From positions 1,242,851 through 1,306,850 of the forward strand of contig NZ_CP021255.1 of the NCBI RefSeq assembly GCF_002952055.1: a stretch of 64,000 bases of DNA, in the 5' to 3' direction. Made by a program: the position numbers and the translations under genes. A model generated the notes under the pieces. That model saw nothing but the letters and a program-made list of their open reading frames with translations. It did not search any database and was not told where the DNA came from. The stretch comes from Desulfobulbus oralis (GTDB lineage: Bacteria; Desulfobacterota; Desulfobulbia; Desulfobulbales; Desulfobulbaceae). This document shows, one piece after another, positions 55,263-63,985 of the stretch; position 1 is the first letter of the stretch, and every line of letters starts with the position of its first letter.

Positions 55263-56084
55263 TCAGTAGCGCTCCGGATTGAGATATTTTCTCGTGGCGT
55301 CGCCCAGAATGTTGAAAACCACCACCACGCCGAAAATGGCCAGGCCCGGATAGATGACCAGCCAGGGTGCGCTCTGCAGATAGTCGCGGCCTTCGCTCAG
55401 CATGTTGCCCCATTCCGGGGTGGGCGGCTGCACGCCCAGGCCCAGAAAGGACAGCCCGGCCAGGGCCAGCATCATGTTGCCGATGTCCAGGCTCAGTTGG
55501 GTGAGCATGGGCGGAAAGATGGCGGGCAGGATATAGCTCTGCACCAGCTTGAAGGGGCCCGCCCCGGCCATGCGCCCGGCAATGAAGGCGTCGCTCTGCA
55601 CGGTGGTGCGCACCAGGACCCGGGCCAGCCGGGCGAATTTGGTCCACCAGATGATGGCCAGGGCGCAGATGGTGTTGATAATGCCCGGTCCCAAAAGGCC
55701 GACCACGGCGATGGCGAAAATCAGGTCCGGAAAGGCCAGAATGGTGTCGGCCAGCCGCATGATGCAGGTGTCGGCCCAGCCGCCGCGCATGCCGGCAATG
55801 GTGCCGATGATGAGGCCCAGCACGAAAATCGCGGCCAGCATGCCAAAGGTCATGCCGAGTGAAATGCGTGCGCCGTACAGCAGCCGGGAGAGAATGCAGC
55901 GGCCCACCTGATCCGTGCCCAGCGGATAGTCGCGGCCCGGCGCTTCCATGGTGTGCAGGAAGTCGGTTTCAAAGGCCGAGTGGGGCGCGAGCCAGGGGCC
56001 AAGCAGCGCTACGGCCACCAGGATGCCGGCCAGCCCGACGGCCGTGTAAAACTGGGTGTTCTTGTTCCATCGCCTTGTTTTCAT
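55263..56084 (-). CDS. ABC transporter permease (DppC/NikC-like)
   Basis: A 273-residue membrane protein. Its N-terminus KNTQFYTAVGLAGILVAVAL is helix one. HPLGTDQ-like YPLGTDQVGRCILSRLLYGAR and the EAA loop region (AGRMAGAGPFKLVQSYILPA) are typical of the DppC family. Its start overlaps the upstream permease stop by four bases. Confidence 0.9.
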   Translation of the reverse strand: MKTRRWNKNTQFYTAVGLAGILVAVALLGPWLAPHSAFETDFLHTMEAPGRDYPLGTDQVGRCILSRLLYGARISLGMTFGMLAAIFVLGLIIGTIAGMRGGWADTCIMRLADTILAFPDLIFAIAVVGLLGPGIINTICALAIIWWTKFARLARVLVRTTVQSDAFIAGRMAGAGPFKLVQSYILPAIFPPMLTQLSLDIGNMMLALAGLSFLGLGVQPPTPEWGNMLSEGRDYLQSAPWLVIYPGLAIFGVVVVFNILGDATRKYLNPERY

Positions 56085-57022
56085 GCCTGCCCCCCTGTCA
56101 GTCTGAGGCGCGGATCCAGCAGCTCGGCCACCACATCGGTGATAAAGTTGATGCCCACGTAGATGCAGACCATGACCATGACATAGGCCTGCAACACCGG
56201 ATAGTCGCGGGCGTTGATGGCTTCGATGGCCATGGTGCCGAGGCCCGGCCAGGAAAAGATGGCTTCCACAATGACTGTGCCGCCCAGCAGCAGCGCACAG
56301 GACAGGCCAAAGAGGGTGACCAGACTGCCCAGCACCGCGGGCAGCACGTGGAAGAGCACGATGCGCCATTCCCGGCAGCCGCGCGCCCGTGCGCCGATCG
56401 CGTACTCCTTCGTCATTTCTTCGCCGATCATGGCCTGAATCTGGTGGGTGTAGCGGCAGATCAGCGGGATGACCAGGGTGGCGGCTGGCAGCACCAGACT
56501 GGAGGCCGCGTAGGGGTCGGTCAGCCGGAACCAGTGCAGGTGCACGATGAAGACCAGAATCATCATCAGGCCCAGCCAGAAATCCGGGATGGAGATGCCG
56601 GCAAAGGAGAAGCCCCGAATCAGGAGGTTGATCCAGGAGCCTTCCTTGAGCGCGGCCAGAATGCCCAGGGCAAAGGAGCAGATGAACATGGGCCCGATGG
56701 CGGCCAGGGCCAGCTTGAAGGTCATGAAAAAGCGGCTTTTCACCATTTGGGACACCGACTCGCCGGTGCGCAGCGACTTGCCGGCGTCCAGGTGCAGCAT
56801 GCCGTTCAGCCATCGGCCGTACTGGACGATGAAAGGCCGGTCCAGGCCCATCTCGTGTCGCATCCCGGCCAGGGCCTCGGGGCTGGGAGAAATGCCCCTG
56901 GCATCGAAGTAGATCCGGGCCGGATCGCTGGGGCTGAGCCAGGTGAGGAAGAAGGTGACCAGGGTGGCGGCCAGCATCACCACCAGCAGCTCCGGGATCT
57001 TGCGCAAAATGGATTGGATCAT
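56081..57022 (-). CDS. ABC transporter permease (DppB/NikB-like)
   Basis: A 313-residue membrane protein with the DppB opening MIQSILRKIPELLVVMLAAT, the periplasmic GLDRPFIVQYGRWLNGMLHL block and the EAA loop ARGCREWRIVLFHVLPAVL. The start at 57022 overlaps the MATE stop by four bases. Longer frames upstream belong to the MATE gene in another frame. Confidence 0.9.
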   Translation of the reverse strand: MIQSILRKIPELLVVMLAATLVTFFLTWLSPSDPARIYFDARGISPSPEALAGMRHEMGLDRPFIVQYGRWLNGMLHLDAGKSLRTGESVSQMVKSRFFMTFKLALAAIGPMFICSFALGILAALKEGSWINLLIRGFSFAGISIPDFWLGLMMILVFIVHLHWFRLTDPYAASSLVLPAATLVIPLICRYTHQIQAMIGEEMTKEYAIGARARGCREWRIVLFHVLPAVLGSLVTLFGLSCALLLGGTVIVEAIFSWPGLGTMAIEAINARDYPVLQAYVMVMVCIYVGINFITDVVAELLDPRLRLTGGQA

Positions 57023-58359
57023 GTGCCGTGTCCTGCCGGTTGCAGATTTTGGGGGAAGCTCTGCGCAACCATACGGTTCCAGTAAGCGATCAGGATGACT
57101 GAGCGGGCGATGCAGAAGGCAATGAAGGCAATCCACAGGCCGTGATTGTGCAGCAGCGGAATGAGCGTAAAGACCAGAACGAGAAAGATCAAAAGCGCCG
57201 CGATCGTTGAATTGCGGATGGGCGCCGTGCAGGTGGCGCCGGAGAACAGGCCGTACCAGACCAGACCGGGAGCCATGGCCGGCACATAGAGGATCAGATA
57301 GAACATGTATTGGCGGCACAGGCCCAGCACCTGTTCCAGATCGGTGAAGCAGCGCAGGATCAGGTTGGGGCCAAGCAGCAAGAGCAGCGCCAGCGCCGCG
57401 CCCAGCCAGCACATGCTCCGCGCCGCCACGTTCCTGCTCTCGAAAAAGGCCGCCCGGTTCCGGCTGCCCACAGATCTGCCGGCAAAGACCGAAGCGGCAT
57501 TGGCCAGGCCGTCGAAGAGCGAGGCCATCAGATACTGCAACTGGAAGAGAATGGCGTTGGCGGCCAGCACATCCGAGCCCATGCCCGCGCCCCGGGCGAC
57601 AAAGATGTTGGTCATGGTCATCAGGCAGAGGGTGCGGATAAAGAAGTCGCCGTTGACCGCGAGTATTTTTTTGAGCCCGGCAGGATCCCCGATCCTGTGG
57701 GCGTGTTGGGCAATCATGGAGCGGGGAATCTGCCTCAGTACAAAATGGCAACCCAGCAGGAAGGAGAAGATCTGGGCGATCAGGGTTGCCGCCGCCACGC
57801 CGGACACGGCCAGGTGGAGGCCCAGCACAAAGAGCAGGTCCAGAAGAATGTTGAGGATATTGGCCCCGATCTGCAGCACCAGGACATGTCGCACAAGGCC
57901 GCGGCCCATGAGCCAGCCGAGATTGACATAATGGATCAGCACCAGGGGGGCGCCCCAGATCAGGATATGAAAGTACTGGCTGGCGCAGCGGGCCACATCG
58001 GGCTCGGCATGGTAGATGGCCATTGCGCCCCGGTGCAGGGGCAGTTGGCAGATGGTCAGCGTGAGGCCGATCAGCGTGGCGATGCAGAGCGGCCGGAGCC
58101 AGGAGCAGACCATGTCTTCCGGCCTGTTTTGCCCCAGGCTCTGGGCGGAAAAGCCGGAGGTCGCGACCCGGAGAAAGCCGAAAAGCCAGTAGATGGTGTT
58201 GAAGATGACCGTGCCGACCGCTACGCCGCCGATAAAGACCGGACTGTCCAGACGGCCGACAACCGCGGTGTCCACCGCGCCCAGAAGGGGCTGGGTCATG
58301 GTGGCCAGCATAAAGGGGATGGCAAGACGCAGATAGCGGCGAAGAGAGATGGATTCCAT
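57019..58359 (-). CDS. MATE-family efflux transporter, first gene of a B12-controlled operon
   Basis: A 446-residue, twelve-helix exporter of the MATE (DinF-like) family: MLATMTQPLLGAVDTAVVGR in helix one, then AQSLGQ and GGDFFIRTL-like NGDFFIRTLCLMTMT at the start of the second half. The start at 58359 follows the riboswitch terminator; the longer open frame reads back through the riboswitch and is not coding. Its stop overlaps the permease start by four bases, so it is coupled to an importer. Exported substrate unknown. Confidence 0.88.
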   Translation of the reverse strand: MESISLRRYLRLAIPFMLATMTQPLLGAVDTAVVGRLDSPVFIGGVAVGTVIFNTIYWLFGFLRVATSGFSAQSLGQNRPEDMVCSWLRPLCIATLIGLTLTICQLPLHRGAMAIYHAEPDVARCASQYFHILIWGAPLVLIHYVNLGWLMGRGLVRHVLVLQIGANILNILLDLLFVLGLHLAVSGVAAATLIAQIFSFLLGCHFVLRQIPRSMIAQHAHRIGDPAGLKKILAVNGDFFIRTLCLMTMTNIFVARGAGMGSDVLAANAILFQLQYLMASLFDGLANAASVFAGRSVGSRNRAAFFESRNVAARSMCWLGAALALLLLLGPNLILRCFTDLEQVLGLCRQYMFYLILYVPAMAPGLVWYGLFSGATCTAPIRNSTIAALLIFLVLVFTLIPLLHNHGLWIAFIAFCIARSVILIAYWNRMVAQSFPQNLQPAGHGT

Positions 58360-58432
58360 GACAGAACAGGCTGTTGGGCTCTCTATCTTTGCAGCGGCCG
58401 ATTCGGAGACTGCCACCCGCGGAAAAAGGGAC

Positions 58433-58463
58433 AAAAAAACCCGGACCGTCTGCACGATCCGGG
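58433..58463 (-). terminator. intrinsic terminator of the cobalamin riboswitch
   Basis: On the reverse strand ATCCCGGATCGT...ACGGTCCGGG folds into a ten-pair stem (58454-58463 with 58440-58449) with loop GCAG, followed by seven T (58433-58439). It lies 58 bases after the aptamer and 74 bases before the MATE start, so B12 binding would stop transcription. Confidence 0.9.
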
Positions 58464-58521
58464 ATGCCCTTTTCTCCTCGAATGAAGCGCGCAGCCTCTT
58501 GTCCGCGGAGGCGCGTGTGCT

Positions 58522-58709
58522 GTTTTCAGGCAGGTCTTCTGACTCCCGGCTCATCCTCCCATTACGTCTTCCCGTTGCTCCCGATCAATCTGGCCAACAG
58601 TGACTTTTGTAATGTTCGTCCCCGGTTACAGCGGCGGGCCCGTCCCGGATTTGCACCGGGTTCCCATTTTCAGCCCGTCCGCGCCGGCGGAAACGGGCCA
58701 CCTGAAACA
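58522..58709 (-). ncRNA. cobalamin (B12) riboswitch
   Basis: On the reverse strand all landmarks occur in order: the opening arm GTTTCAGG, a GGGAACCCGGTGCAAATCC segment, GGGCCCGCCGCTGTAACCGG, and the B12 box GAGTCAGAAGACCTGCC (forward 58529-58545). The closing arm CCTGAAAAC pairs with the start. This is the classic class-I cobalamin aptamer. It controls the MATE/ABC operon through the terminator below it. Confidence 0.96.
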
Positions 58710-58893
58710 TTGGGTCGTCATCACGACCTGTTGATTCCCCCATACCCGTTTTCCTCCAGGCTGTCAAGAAAGGACAGGCATGGAACCGGGAAATGCAACT
58801 ACGGCGCAGACCCGAAAAACAAAAGCATCTGGACTCCCCGGTTTTCCGGCCCTGCGAACCGGGGGCAGCCCGCACGGCCGCCCTGGCTGTCCA

Positions 58894-60390
58894 TCATCCC
58901 TTGACGAAGTGCTTTTTGATCGCATCCATCTGCTGCACGCACTCCATGGTGCCGATGAACCGGCCCTTCCGGTCGCGCACCGCCATGTAGCGCACGAGGA
59001 AGGAATGGCCCTGTTTCTCCATCCACACGTCCATGGTGTCGCGGGCGCCGCTTTTGAAATCTGCGATGAGCCGGCGCACCATGGCCTCGATTTTGGGCGG
59101 GTGGCAGAGATAGACTTCCCGGTCCAAGGCTGCCAGCGGCCTTTTGAAGAACTTTTCACCCTCGTTGAAGTAGCGGTTGATGTCGTTCGCGTCCACGAAG
59201 GTGATTTCCAGCGGGAGGGTGTTCAGCATGGCGCCGAGCTGTTCCACCGTGAGGTGCCCGCTCGGCAGCACGATTTCACCCGCTTCGGCCGCAGCTGCAT
59301 TGCGCAGTGCAGGCGAGTCCTTCCAGATGGGCGCGTCTTCCGCCCGCTGCCAAAGGGGAATCGCCGGGGTGAGGCAGGGCTCGTAGTCCTGCAGGTCGCG
59401 CGCCATTTGCCGCCACTCGTCCTCGGTAAAGTGCTGCACGCAGAGCGGGAGCAGGATGTTGTTTTCCTTGAAGATCATTTCCTCCGCGCGGCCAATCACC
59501 TTTCCGGCGCGCTCACGCCATTCGCTCTCCGGAAGCCCGCCCTTGTCCAGTGCCCGCATCTCTGCCCGGATTTCGTCGTCCACCGTCCACATCACCTCCG
59601 ATGGCCCGGAAATGCCGTAGCGCGACTTGAGCAGCGGGTAGATGAGGTCGCCCTTTTTCGCGTAGTGGCTGCCGAGGGCGCGCAGGACGGCAAAGGAGGC
59701 CTGCAGTGTCTCAAAAGCAGCGCCCGCGTTCAACTGCTCGTAAAACATGCTGATGTGCTTCCCGATGGCCTCGTTTTCCCGCATGAAGACATTGACTGGA
59801 TGGCCGCTTTCCCGGGCCAGCTCGGCGGTCTGGGAAGTGGCCGGCGTCGGTGCCGGTGCGGCCTGAAACATCGGCAAAACGGGCGCCCCGCCAGCCCTGA
59901 TGTTCCGCTCCTCCCGGGTCGAGCCGTGGAAAAGCGCCGAATGCACGTCGCAGAGGCGCTGCATCTCGTCCAGCGGTACGCCGTCCCGCAACAGCTCCTG
60001 CTCCGCGTGCATGATTTCCGAGGCATCCACCTCCTTGAAATGACTGACAAAGTCCTTGCGGACGCTCTCCAGGTCCTCGCCGTCGCTCAGGCGCTTGACA
60101 TAGCTTTTCAGCAGCTCCGCCCGGCTGTCCGTCTTTTGCCCGTCCGCAGGTGCGGGGTCTGCTTCCCTGCCCAGCACCTCGAAGCCTTTGGCCTGAAAGG
60201 CCGCCACAATGCGGTCCAGCGGCACTTTCTTGAGCGCCGCGCCCTTTGGAAGGGTCATCACCCGGCCCATCGTGTTCAGGACAAGGGGATCGGTAATTTC
60301 GGCAAAACCCAGTTCCGCCATGATGGCTTTCACTTCCGGGTATGCCGTGCAAATCTCATGGACGCTTTTTCGCAAATCTATGGTTTTCAT
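58894..60390 (-). CDS. DUF438-domain redox/PAS protein partnered with Hcp
   Basis: A 498-residue cytoplasmic protein. N-terminal DUF1858-like part: IDLRKSVHEICTAYPEVKAI. DUF438 core: LSDGEDLESVRKDFVSHFKE. A hemerythrin-like helical region follows (HPVNVFMRENEAIGKHISMF, HYAKKGDLIYPLLK), with His and Glu suited to a di-iron site. The C-terminal PAS domain has LEITFVDANDINRYFNEGEK and REVYLCHPP. Such proteins commonly sit by hcp or hydroxylamine/NO genes and probably sense or relay redox signals. The ATG at 60390 has AAGGAG. It follows hcp by 109 bases that contain a GGGGCGGCC/GGCCGCCCC hairpin without a T tract. Confidence 0.82.
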   Translation of the reverse strand: MKTIDLRKSVHEICTAYPEVKAIMAELGFAEITDPLVLNTMGRVMTLPKGAALKKVPLDRIVAAFQAKGFEVLGREADPAPADGQKTDSRAELLKSYVKRLSDGEDLESVRKDFVSHFKEVDASEIMHAEQELLRDGVPLDEMQRLCDVHSALFHGSTREERNIRAGGAPVLPMFQAAPAPTPATSQTAELARESGHPVNVFMRENEAIGKHISMFYEQLNAGAAFETLQASFAVLRALGSHYAKKGDLIYPLLKSRYGISGPSEVMWTVDDEIRAEMRALDKGGLPESEWRERAGKVIGRAEEMIFKENNILLPLCVQHFTEDEWRQMARDLQDYEPCLTPAIPLWQRAEDAPIWKDSPALRNAAAAEAGEIVLPSGHLTVEQLGAMLNTLPLEITFVDANDINRYFNEGEKFFKRPLAALDREVYLCHPPKIEAMVRRLIADFKSGARDTMDVWMEKQGHSFLVRYMAVRDRKGRFIGTMECVQQMDAIKKHFVKG

Positions 60391-60499
60391 CGTGTTGTTC
60401 TCCTTGAACGTGCAAAGCGGCGGGCCCGGAAGACTGGAGAATGGGGCGGCCCGGCAGGTGTCGGCCGCCCCGCTCGTTTTGCGGCCTCGCGGCCCGCTT

Positions 60500-62134
60500 T
60501 TATCCCAAAATGGCCTTGAGATCTTCCTCCGGGCTGGCGGCGATGGGTTTGATGGCAAAGTTGTCCACCAGCACCTGCAGCACCGCAGGCGTGATGAAAG
60601 CCGGGAGCGAGGGCCCCAGGCGGATGTCCTTGACCCCCAGAAACAGCAGGGTCAGCAGGATCGCGACCGCCTTCTGTTCGTACCACGAAAGAATCATCGA
60701 GAGTGGCAGTTCGTTCACGTCACAGCTGAAGGCCTTGGCCAGAGCCAGCGCGATCTGGATGGCTGAATAGGCGTCGTTGCACTGGCCCACGTCCAGAAGG
60801 CGCGGGATGCCGTCGATCTCCCCCAGTTGCTTGTCAAAGAAGCGGAACTTGCCGCAGGCGAGCGTCAGCACCACGCAGTCTTTGGGCACGAGTTCCACCA
60901 GCCGGGTGTAGTAGTTGCGGCCCGGCTTGGCGCCGTCGCAGCCGCCCACCAGGAAGAAGTGGCGGATCGCGCCGGATTTCACGCCCGCGATGACCTTGTC
61001 CGCCACGCCCAGAACCGCATTGCGGGCAAAGCCCACAAGCACGCTGCCCTTGTCCAGGTCCTCGCTGAAGCCGGGTGCGGCCAGCGCGGCCTCGATCACC
61101 GGTGAAAAGTCCTTGTCCGGCCCGATGTGTTTCACGCCCGGCCAGCCGACCAGTCCGGTGGTGAACAGGCGGTCGGTGTAGTCGGCGCCCGGCTTCTGCA
61201 GGCAGTTGGTGGTGAAGAGAATCGCACCGGGGAAGGCCGGCATCTCCTTCTGCTGGTTCTGCCAGGCCGTGCCGTAGTGGCCGTAGAAATGCGGGTACTT
61301 CTTCAGTTTCGGGTAGCCGTGGGTGGGCAGCATTTCGCCGTGGGTGTAGATGTCGATGCCCTTGCCTGCGCTCTGCTCGAGCAGAAGCTCCAGGTCGCGC
61401 AGGTCGTGGCCGGAAATGAGGATGCACTTGTTTTTGCGATGCCCCAGGGGCACGGCGGTGGGCTGCGGATGGCCGTAGGTTCCGGTGTTGGCCGCGTCCA
61501 GCAGCTCCATGGCGCGCAGATTGATCCTGCCCGCCTGCATGGCGGCGTCCACGCACTGGCTCACGCTCAGACCCCTGGCCATCAGTGCGCACAGGGACTC
61601 GTAGCAGAAGCCCGCGATTTCCGGATCACTCTGGCCCAGAATGGCCGCGTGGTCGGCGTAGGCGCAGATGCCCTTCAGCCCGAACAGCAGCGTCTGCTTG
61701 AGCGAGCGGATGTTTTCGTCCGTGTCCAGCGTCTCCAGCAGTTTCAGGTCTGCGCCGGTTTTGGCCATGTCCGCTGTCGTGCCCTGGGGCTGAAAGCCGG
61801 CCTGCGGCTCCGGAAAGTCCGTTTTGCCGCCTTTGGCCGCAATCTGCTGTTTCAGGGCCTCACGGTGCTCCACAGCCTTGTGGATGAGCTCGACGAAACG
61901 CTCCGGGTCAAAATCCACATTGGTGAGGGTGGAAAAAATGGCCTCGACCGTAAAGCGGTCAGCCGCCGTGTCCACGATGCCCAGCCGCCGGCCCTCCCTG
62001 GCAAAGAGCGCCAGGCCTTCCAGCGCGTGGATGAGCAGGTCCTGCAGGCCCGCCAGATCTTCCTTTTTGCCGCACACGCCCGCCTTGGTGCAGGCATGTC
62101 CGCCTGCGGTCTGTTCGCACTGATTGCAAAACAT
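60500..62134 (-). CDS. hcp: hybrid cluster protein (hydroxylamine reductase / NO-stress)
   Basis: A 544-residue protein. The N-terminal [4Fe-4S] cysteines are C3, C6, C15 and C21 (MFCNQCEQTAGGHACTK.GVC). The hybrid Fe-S-O cluster ligands appear in GHDLRDLE, FTTNCLQKPG, VGGCDGAKPGR and LDVGQCNDAYSA. Hcp reduces hydroxylamine in vitro and acts against NO and in protein S-nitrosylation. It has its own activator-type promoter upstream and is followed by the DUF438 gene. Confidence 0.96.
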   Translation of the reverse strand: MFCNQCEQTAGGHACTKAGVCGKKEDLAGLQDLLIHALEGLALFAREGRRLGIVDTAADRFTVEAIFSTLTNVDFDPERFVELIHKAVEHREALKQQIAAKGGKTDFPEPQAGFQPQGTTADMAKTGADLKLLETLDTDENIRSLKQTLLFGLKGICAYADHAAILGQSDPEIAGFCYESLCALMARGLSVSQCVDAAMQAGRINLRAMELLDAANTGTYGHPQPTAVPLGHRKNKCILISGHDLRDLELLLEQSAGKGIDIYTHGEMLPTHGYPKLKKYPHFYGHYGTAWQNQQKEMPAFPGAILFTTNCLQKPGADYTDRLFTTGLVGWPGVKHIGPDKDFSPVIEAALAAPGFSEDLDKGSVLVGFARNAVLGVADKVIAGVKSGAIRHFFLVGGCDGAKPGRNYYTRLVELVPKDCVVLTLACGKFRFFDKQLGEIDGIPRLLDVGQCNDAYSAIQIALALAKAFSCDVNELPLSMILSWYEQKAVAILLTLLFLGVKDIRLGPSLPAFITPAVLQVLVDNFAIKPIAASPEEDLKAILG

Positions 62135-62185
62135 GATGAATCTCCCTGGAAAATGTTGGTCAAGTGTGGGTGTTGTTCACAGCGT

Positions 62186-62234
62186 TGCGGCCATTCTAAA
62201 CATGGCCGCGCCCTCTGTCCTTGATCTGGGTCAA
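62186..62234 (-). promoter_or_regulatory. HcpR-type operator and promoter of hcp
   Basis: TTGATCTGGGTCAA at 62221-62234 fits the TTGACC-NN-GGTCAA type dyad bound by HcpR (Crp/Fnr family) with one mismatch. On the reverse strand a TAGAAT -10 box lies at 62193-62198 with no -35 box. A start near 62186 places the dyad centre at about -41.5, the classic position for a class II activator. Confidence 0.7.
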
Positions 62235-62772
62235 TTTTCAGCATTTTTTTGTTCATCTTTCTGTTGCTGCGGGCCGGGAGCTTCTGGGCCTTTTGTATGC
62301 GGGTGTCCGGGAGAGGTCCGGCATTTCGAGCGACAGGGGGCCTTTTTTTATTGCCCCGCAGGCTTCCAGTCTGCGCGCCATGGAGCCGCAGCGTGTGCAC
62401 GAAGCCGGCTTCAGCGCTCAGGCCAATGCCGCGCCCAATGTGTACGAGGAAGTGCCGCTTTCTTTGTTTTGCTGTCTTTTCGGGAAAGGCAATGTTCAGA
62501 AACTGACAGTTATTTTGCGGCTGGTCACATATGCCGGATGCATTTCTGCGGCTATAAAAAGCCGTTTGCCATGGCTCATGGCCTGCCAGGGGCTTCCCAA
62601 AAAAGTCCGGGAACGCTGTTACGCTCTTTTCTGAAGGCCGGGCAAAGATCTTTGCAAGGTCTGGCCGGATTTTCAGGCACTTGTCAAAGCAGAAGCAGCG
62701 GGGTAATCTGGCGGAGCACAAAGAGGGTCTGCATCCCGGAGATTTTGTGGCAGAGCAGAAAGCAGGTATTCT
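62235..62772. other. gene-free interval between hcp and the last full gene
   Basis: No frame here has recognisable similarity or a good ribosome site. The frame 62221-62634 is open but begins inside the hcp operator. Nothing structural stands out. Confidence 0.4.
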
Positions 62773-63540
62773 ATGAGTTGGTTTCCAGGGAAATGGAGGA
62801 TTCCGTCCGCGTTCGGGAATGAGCCGCCACGAAGGGGGCTCAGCTTTGACGAGCTGCCGCGCGTTCGTGAGCTGCAGCAAAGGTATGCGCAAAGTTCGGA
62901 TGAGGAAGTGCTTGATGCATTCAGGAATGCCAGAATAATCGATTCTGTTTTGCGTTTCTTATTATACATGGAAGCGAGGAAACGAGGAATCACAGACAAA
63001 TTGGCGCAGGAAAAACATGGAGAGAAGTTTGAATTTGAAAAAGACGAAATAATAATTTTCAGATTTGCAGAAACCCATAGCAGGGACACATATTTTATCC
63101 TTTTATTATTATTTATATATGTTATATACCCAATGCAGGAAAAGACTGGCATATATGCAGCCTTAGCATTTTCTGTATCAGTAAATACATGCATACTTCT
63201 TGCATATACTAAAGTAAGACAACTATCATATGTAACAAACAAAAGAATCGTTTTAAATGAAGAATATGATATTTTTATATATTTATATAATATTATTTCA
63301 TATAATATAATTAAATGTAAATTTGAAATGAAAGGAAGTTTTTTTGATTTTTTATTTTCACTCTCTTCACTACCGTATAATGAACATATTTTTTTATATA
63401 AAACTGAGAAATCTGGTAATGATACAATATCAGAAAAAACCATCTCAAGTTTACCCCAAGAACGAGTTGGTGAACTTTACTCTTTTTGCCATCGAGAGAT
63501 TATCAATACAATGATCGATATTTATCACGCCTCTTTGTGA
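62773..63540 (+). CDS. membrane protein of unknown function, PH-like C-terminal part
   Basis: A 255-residue protein. Residues 1-60 are hydrophilic and GC-rich (LSFDELPRVRELQQRYAQSS). Two membrane helices follow at about 112-124 (FILLLLFIYVIYP) and 127-142 (GIYAALAFSVSVNTCILLAY). The phrase LSYVTNKRIVLNEEYD resembles the YxLTxxRI(V/I) strand of bacterial PH domains (YdbS/bPH type). From about 62940 the base composition drops sharply to AT-rich while the frame stays open, so the gene bridges two composition zones. The ribosome site is weak. Function unknown. Confidence 0.6.
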   Translation: MSWFPGKWRIPSAFGNEPPRRGLSFDELPRVRELQQRYAQSSDEEVLDAFRNARIIDSVLRFLLYMEARKRGITDKLAQEKHGEKFEFEKDEIIIFRFAETHSRDTYFILLLLFIYVIYPMQEKTGIYAALAFSVSVNTCILLAYTKVRQLSYVTNKRIVLNEEYDIFIYLYNIISYNIIKCKFEMKGSFFDFLFSLSSLPYNEHIFLYKTEKSGNDTISEKTISSLPQERVGELYSFCHREIINTMIDIYHASL

Positions 63541-63985
63541 ATAGACAAGAATGACAAAAAAATACGGGCGCAACAATATGGCGACCATTGCTCTTAATAT
63601 GAAAGAACGTCACGCTATAATTTAAACAGTAATCGTATATAGAGATGAATAATATTTAAAGGCATTGCTGATATAAAATCGTCTATATGTAAATGTAATT
63701 GATATAATTTCGTTGGAAATATCTAGTAATTATTAGTATTTATTATTTATGTAACTATTTAAATATAAAAATACTATTAAATAACTTTATTTTATCATAT
63801 CTGATATAAACGCAACATTTTTTGTTTACTATAAAATGTAAATAGAGCCTTCCATATAAATATACCTTTATTCAAAAGGAACAAAACGACTTCGATAACA
63901 TGTCATTGCATAAATGTATTTTGATGCATGAAATTGTAACCAGAGCGAAGGCGCATTTTCCACCCCAACCTGAGGAAGCATTTCT
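63541..63985. other. AT-rich intergenic stretch
   Basis: About 445 bases, very rich in A and T, with many stops in all frames. No RNA gene or transposon end is recognised. It probably holds the promoter of the gene starting at 63986. Its composition is far from the window average. Confidence 0.5.

Noticed and set aside
57019-58554. Longer MATE protein starting inside the riboswitch
   Set aside because: The extra N-terminal residues are translated from aptamer and terminator bases; the MATE family start fits 58359.
62221-62634. 137-codon forward frame between hcp and the last gene
   Set aside because: It starts within the hcp operator, lacks a ribosome site and matches nothing known to me.
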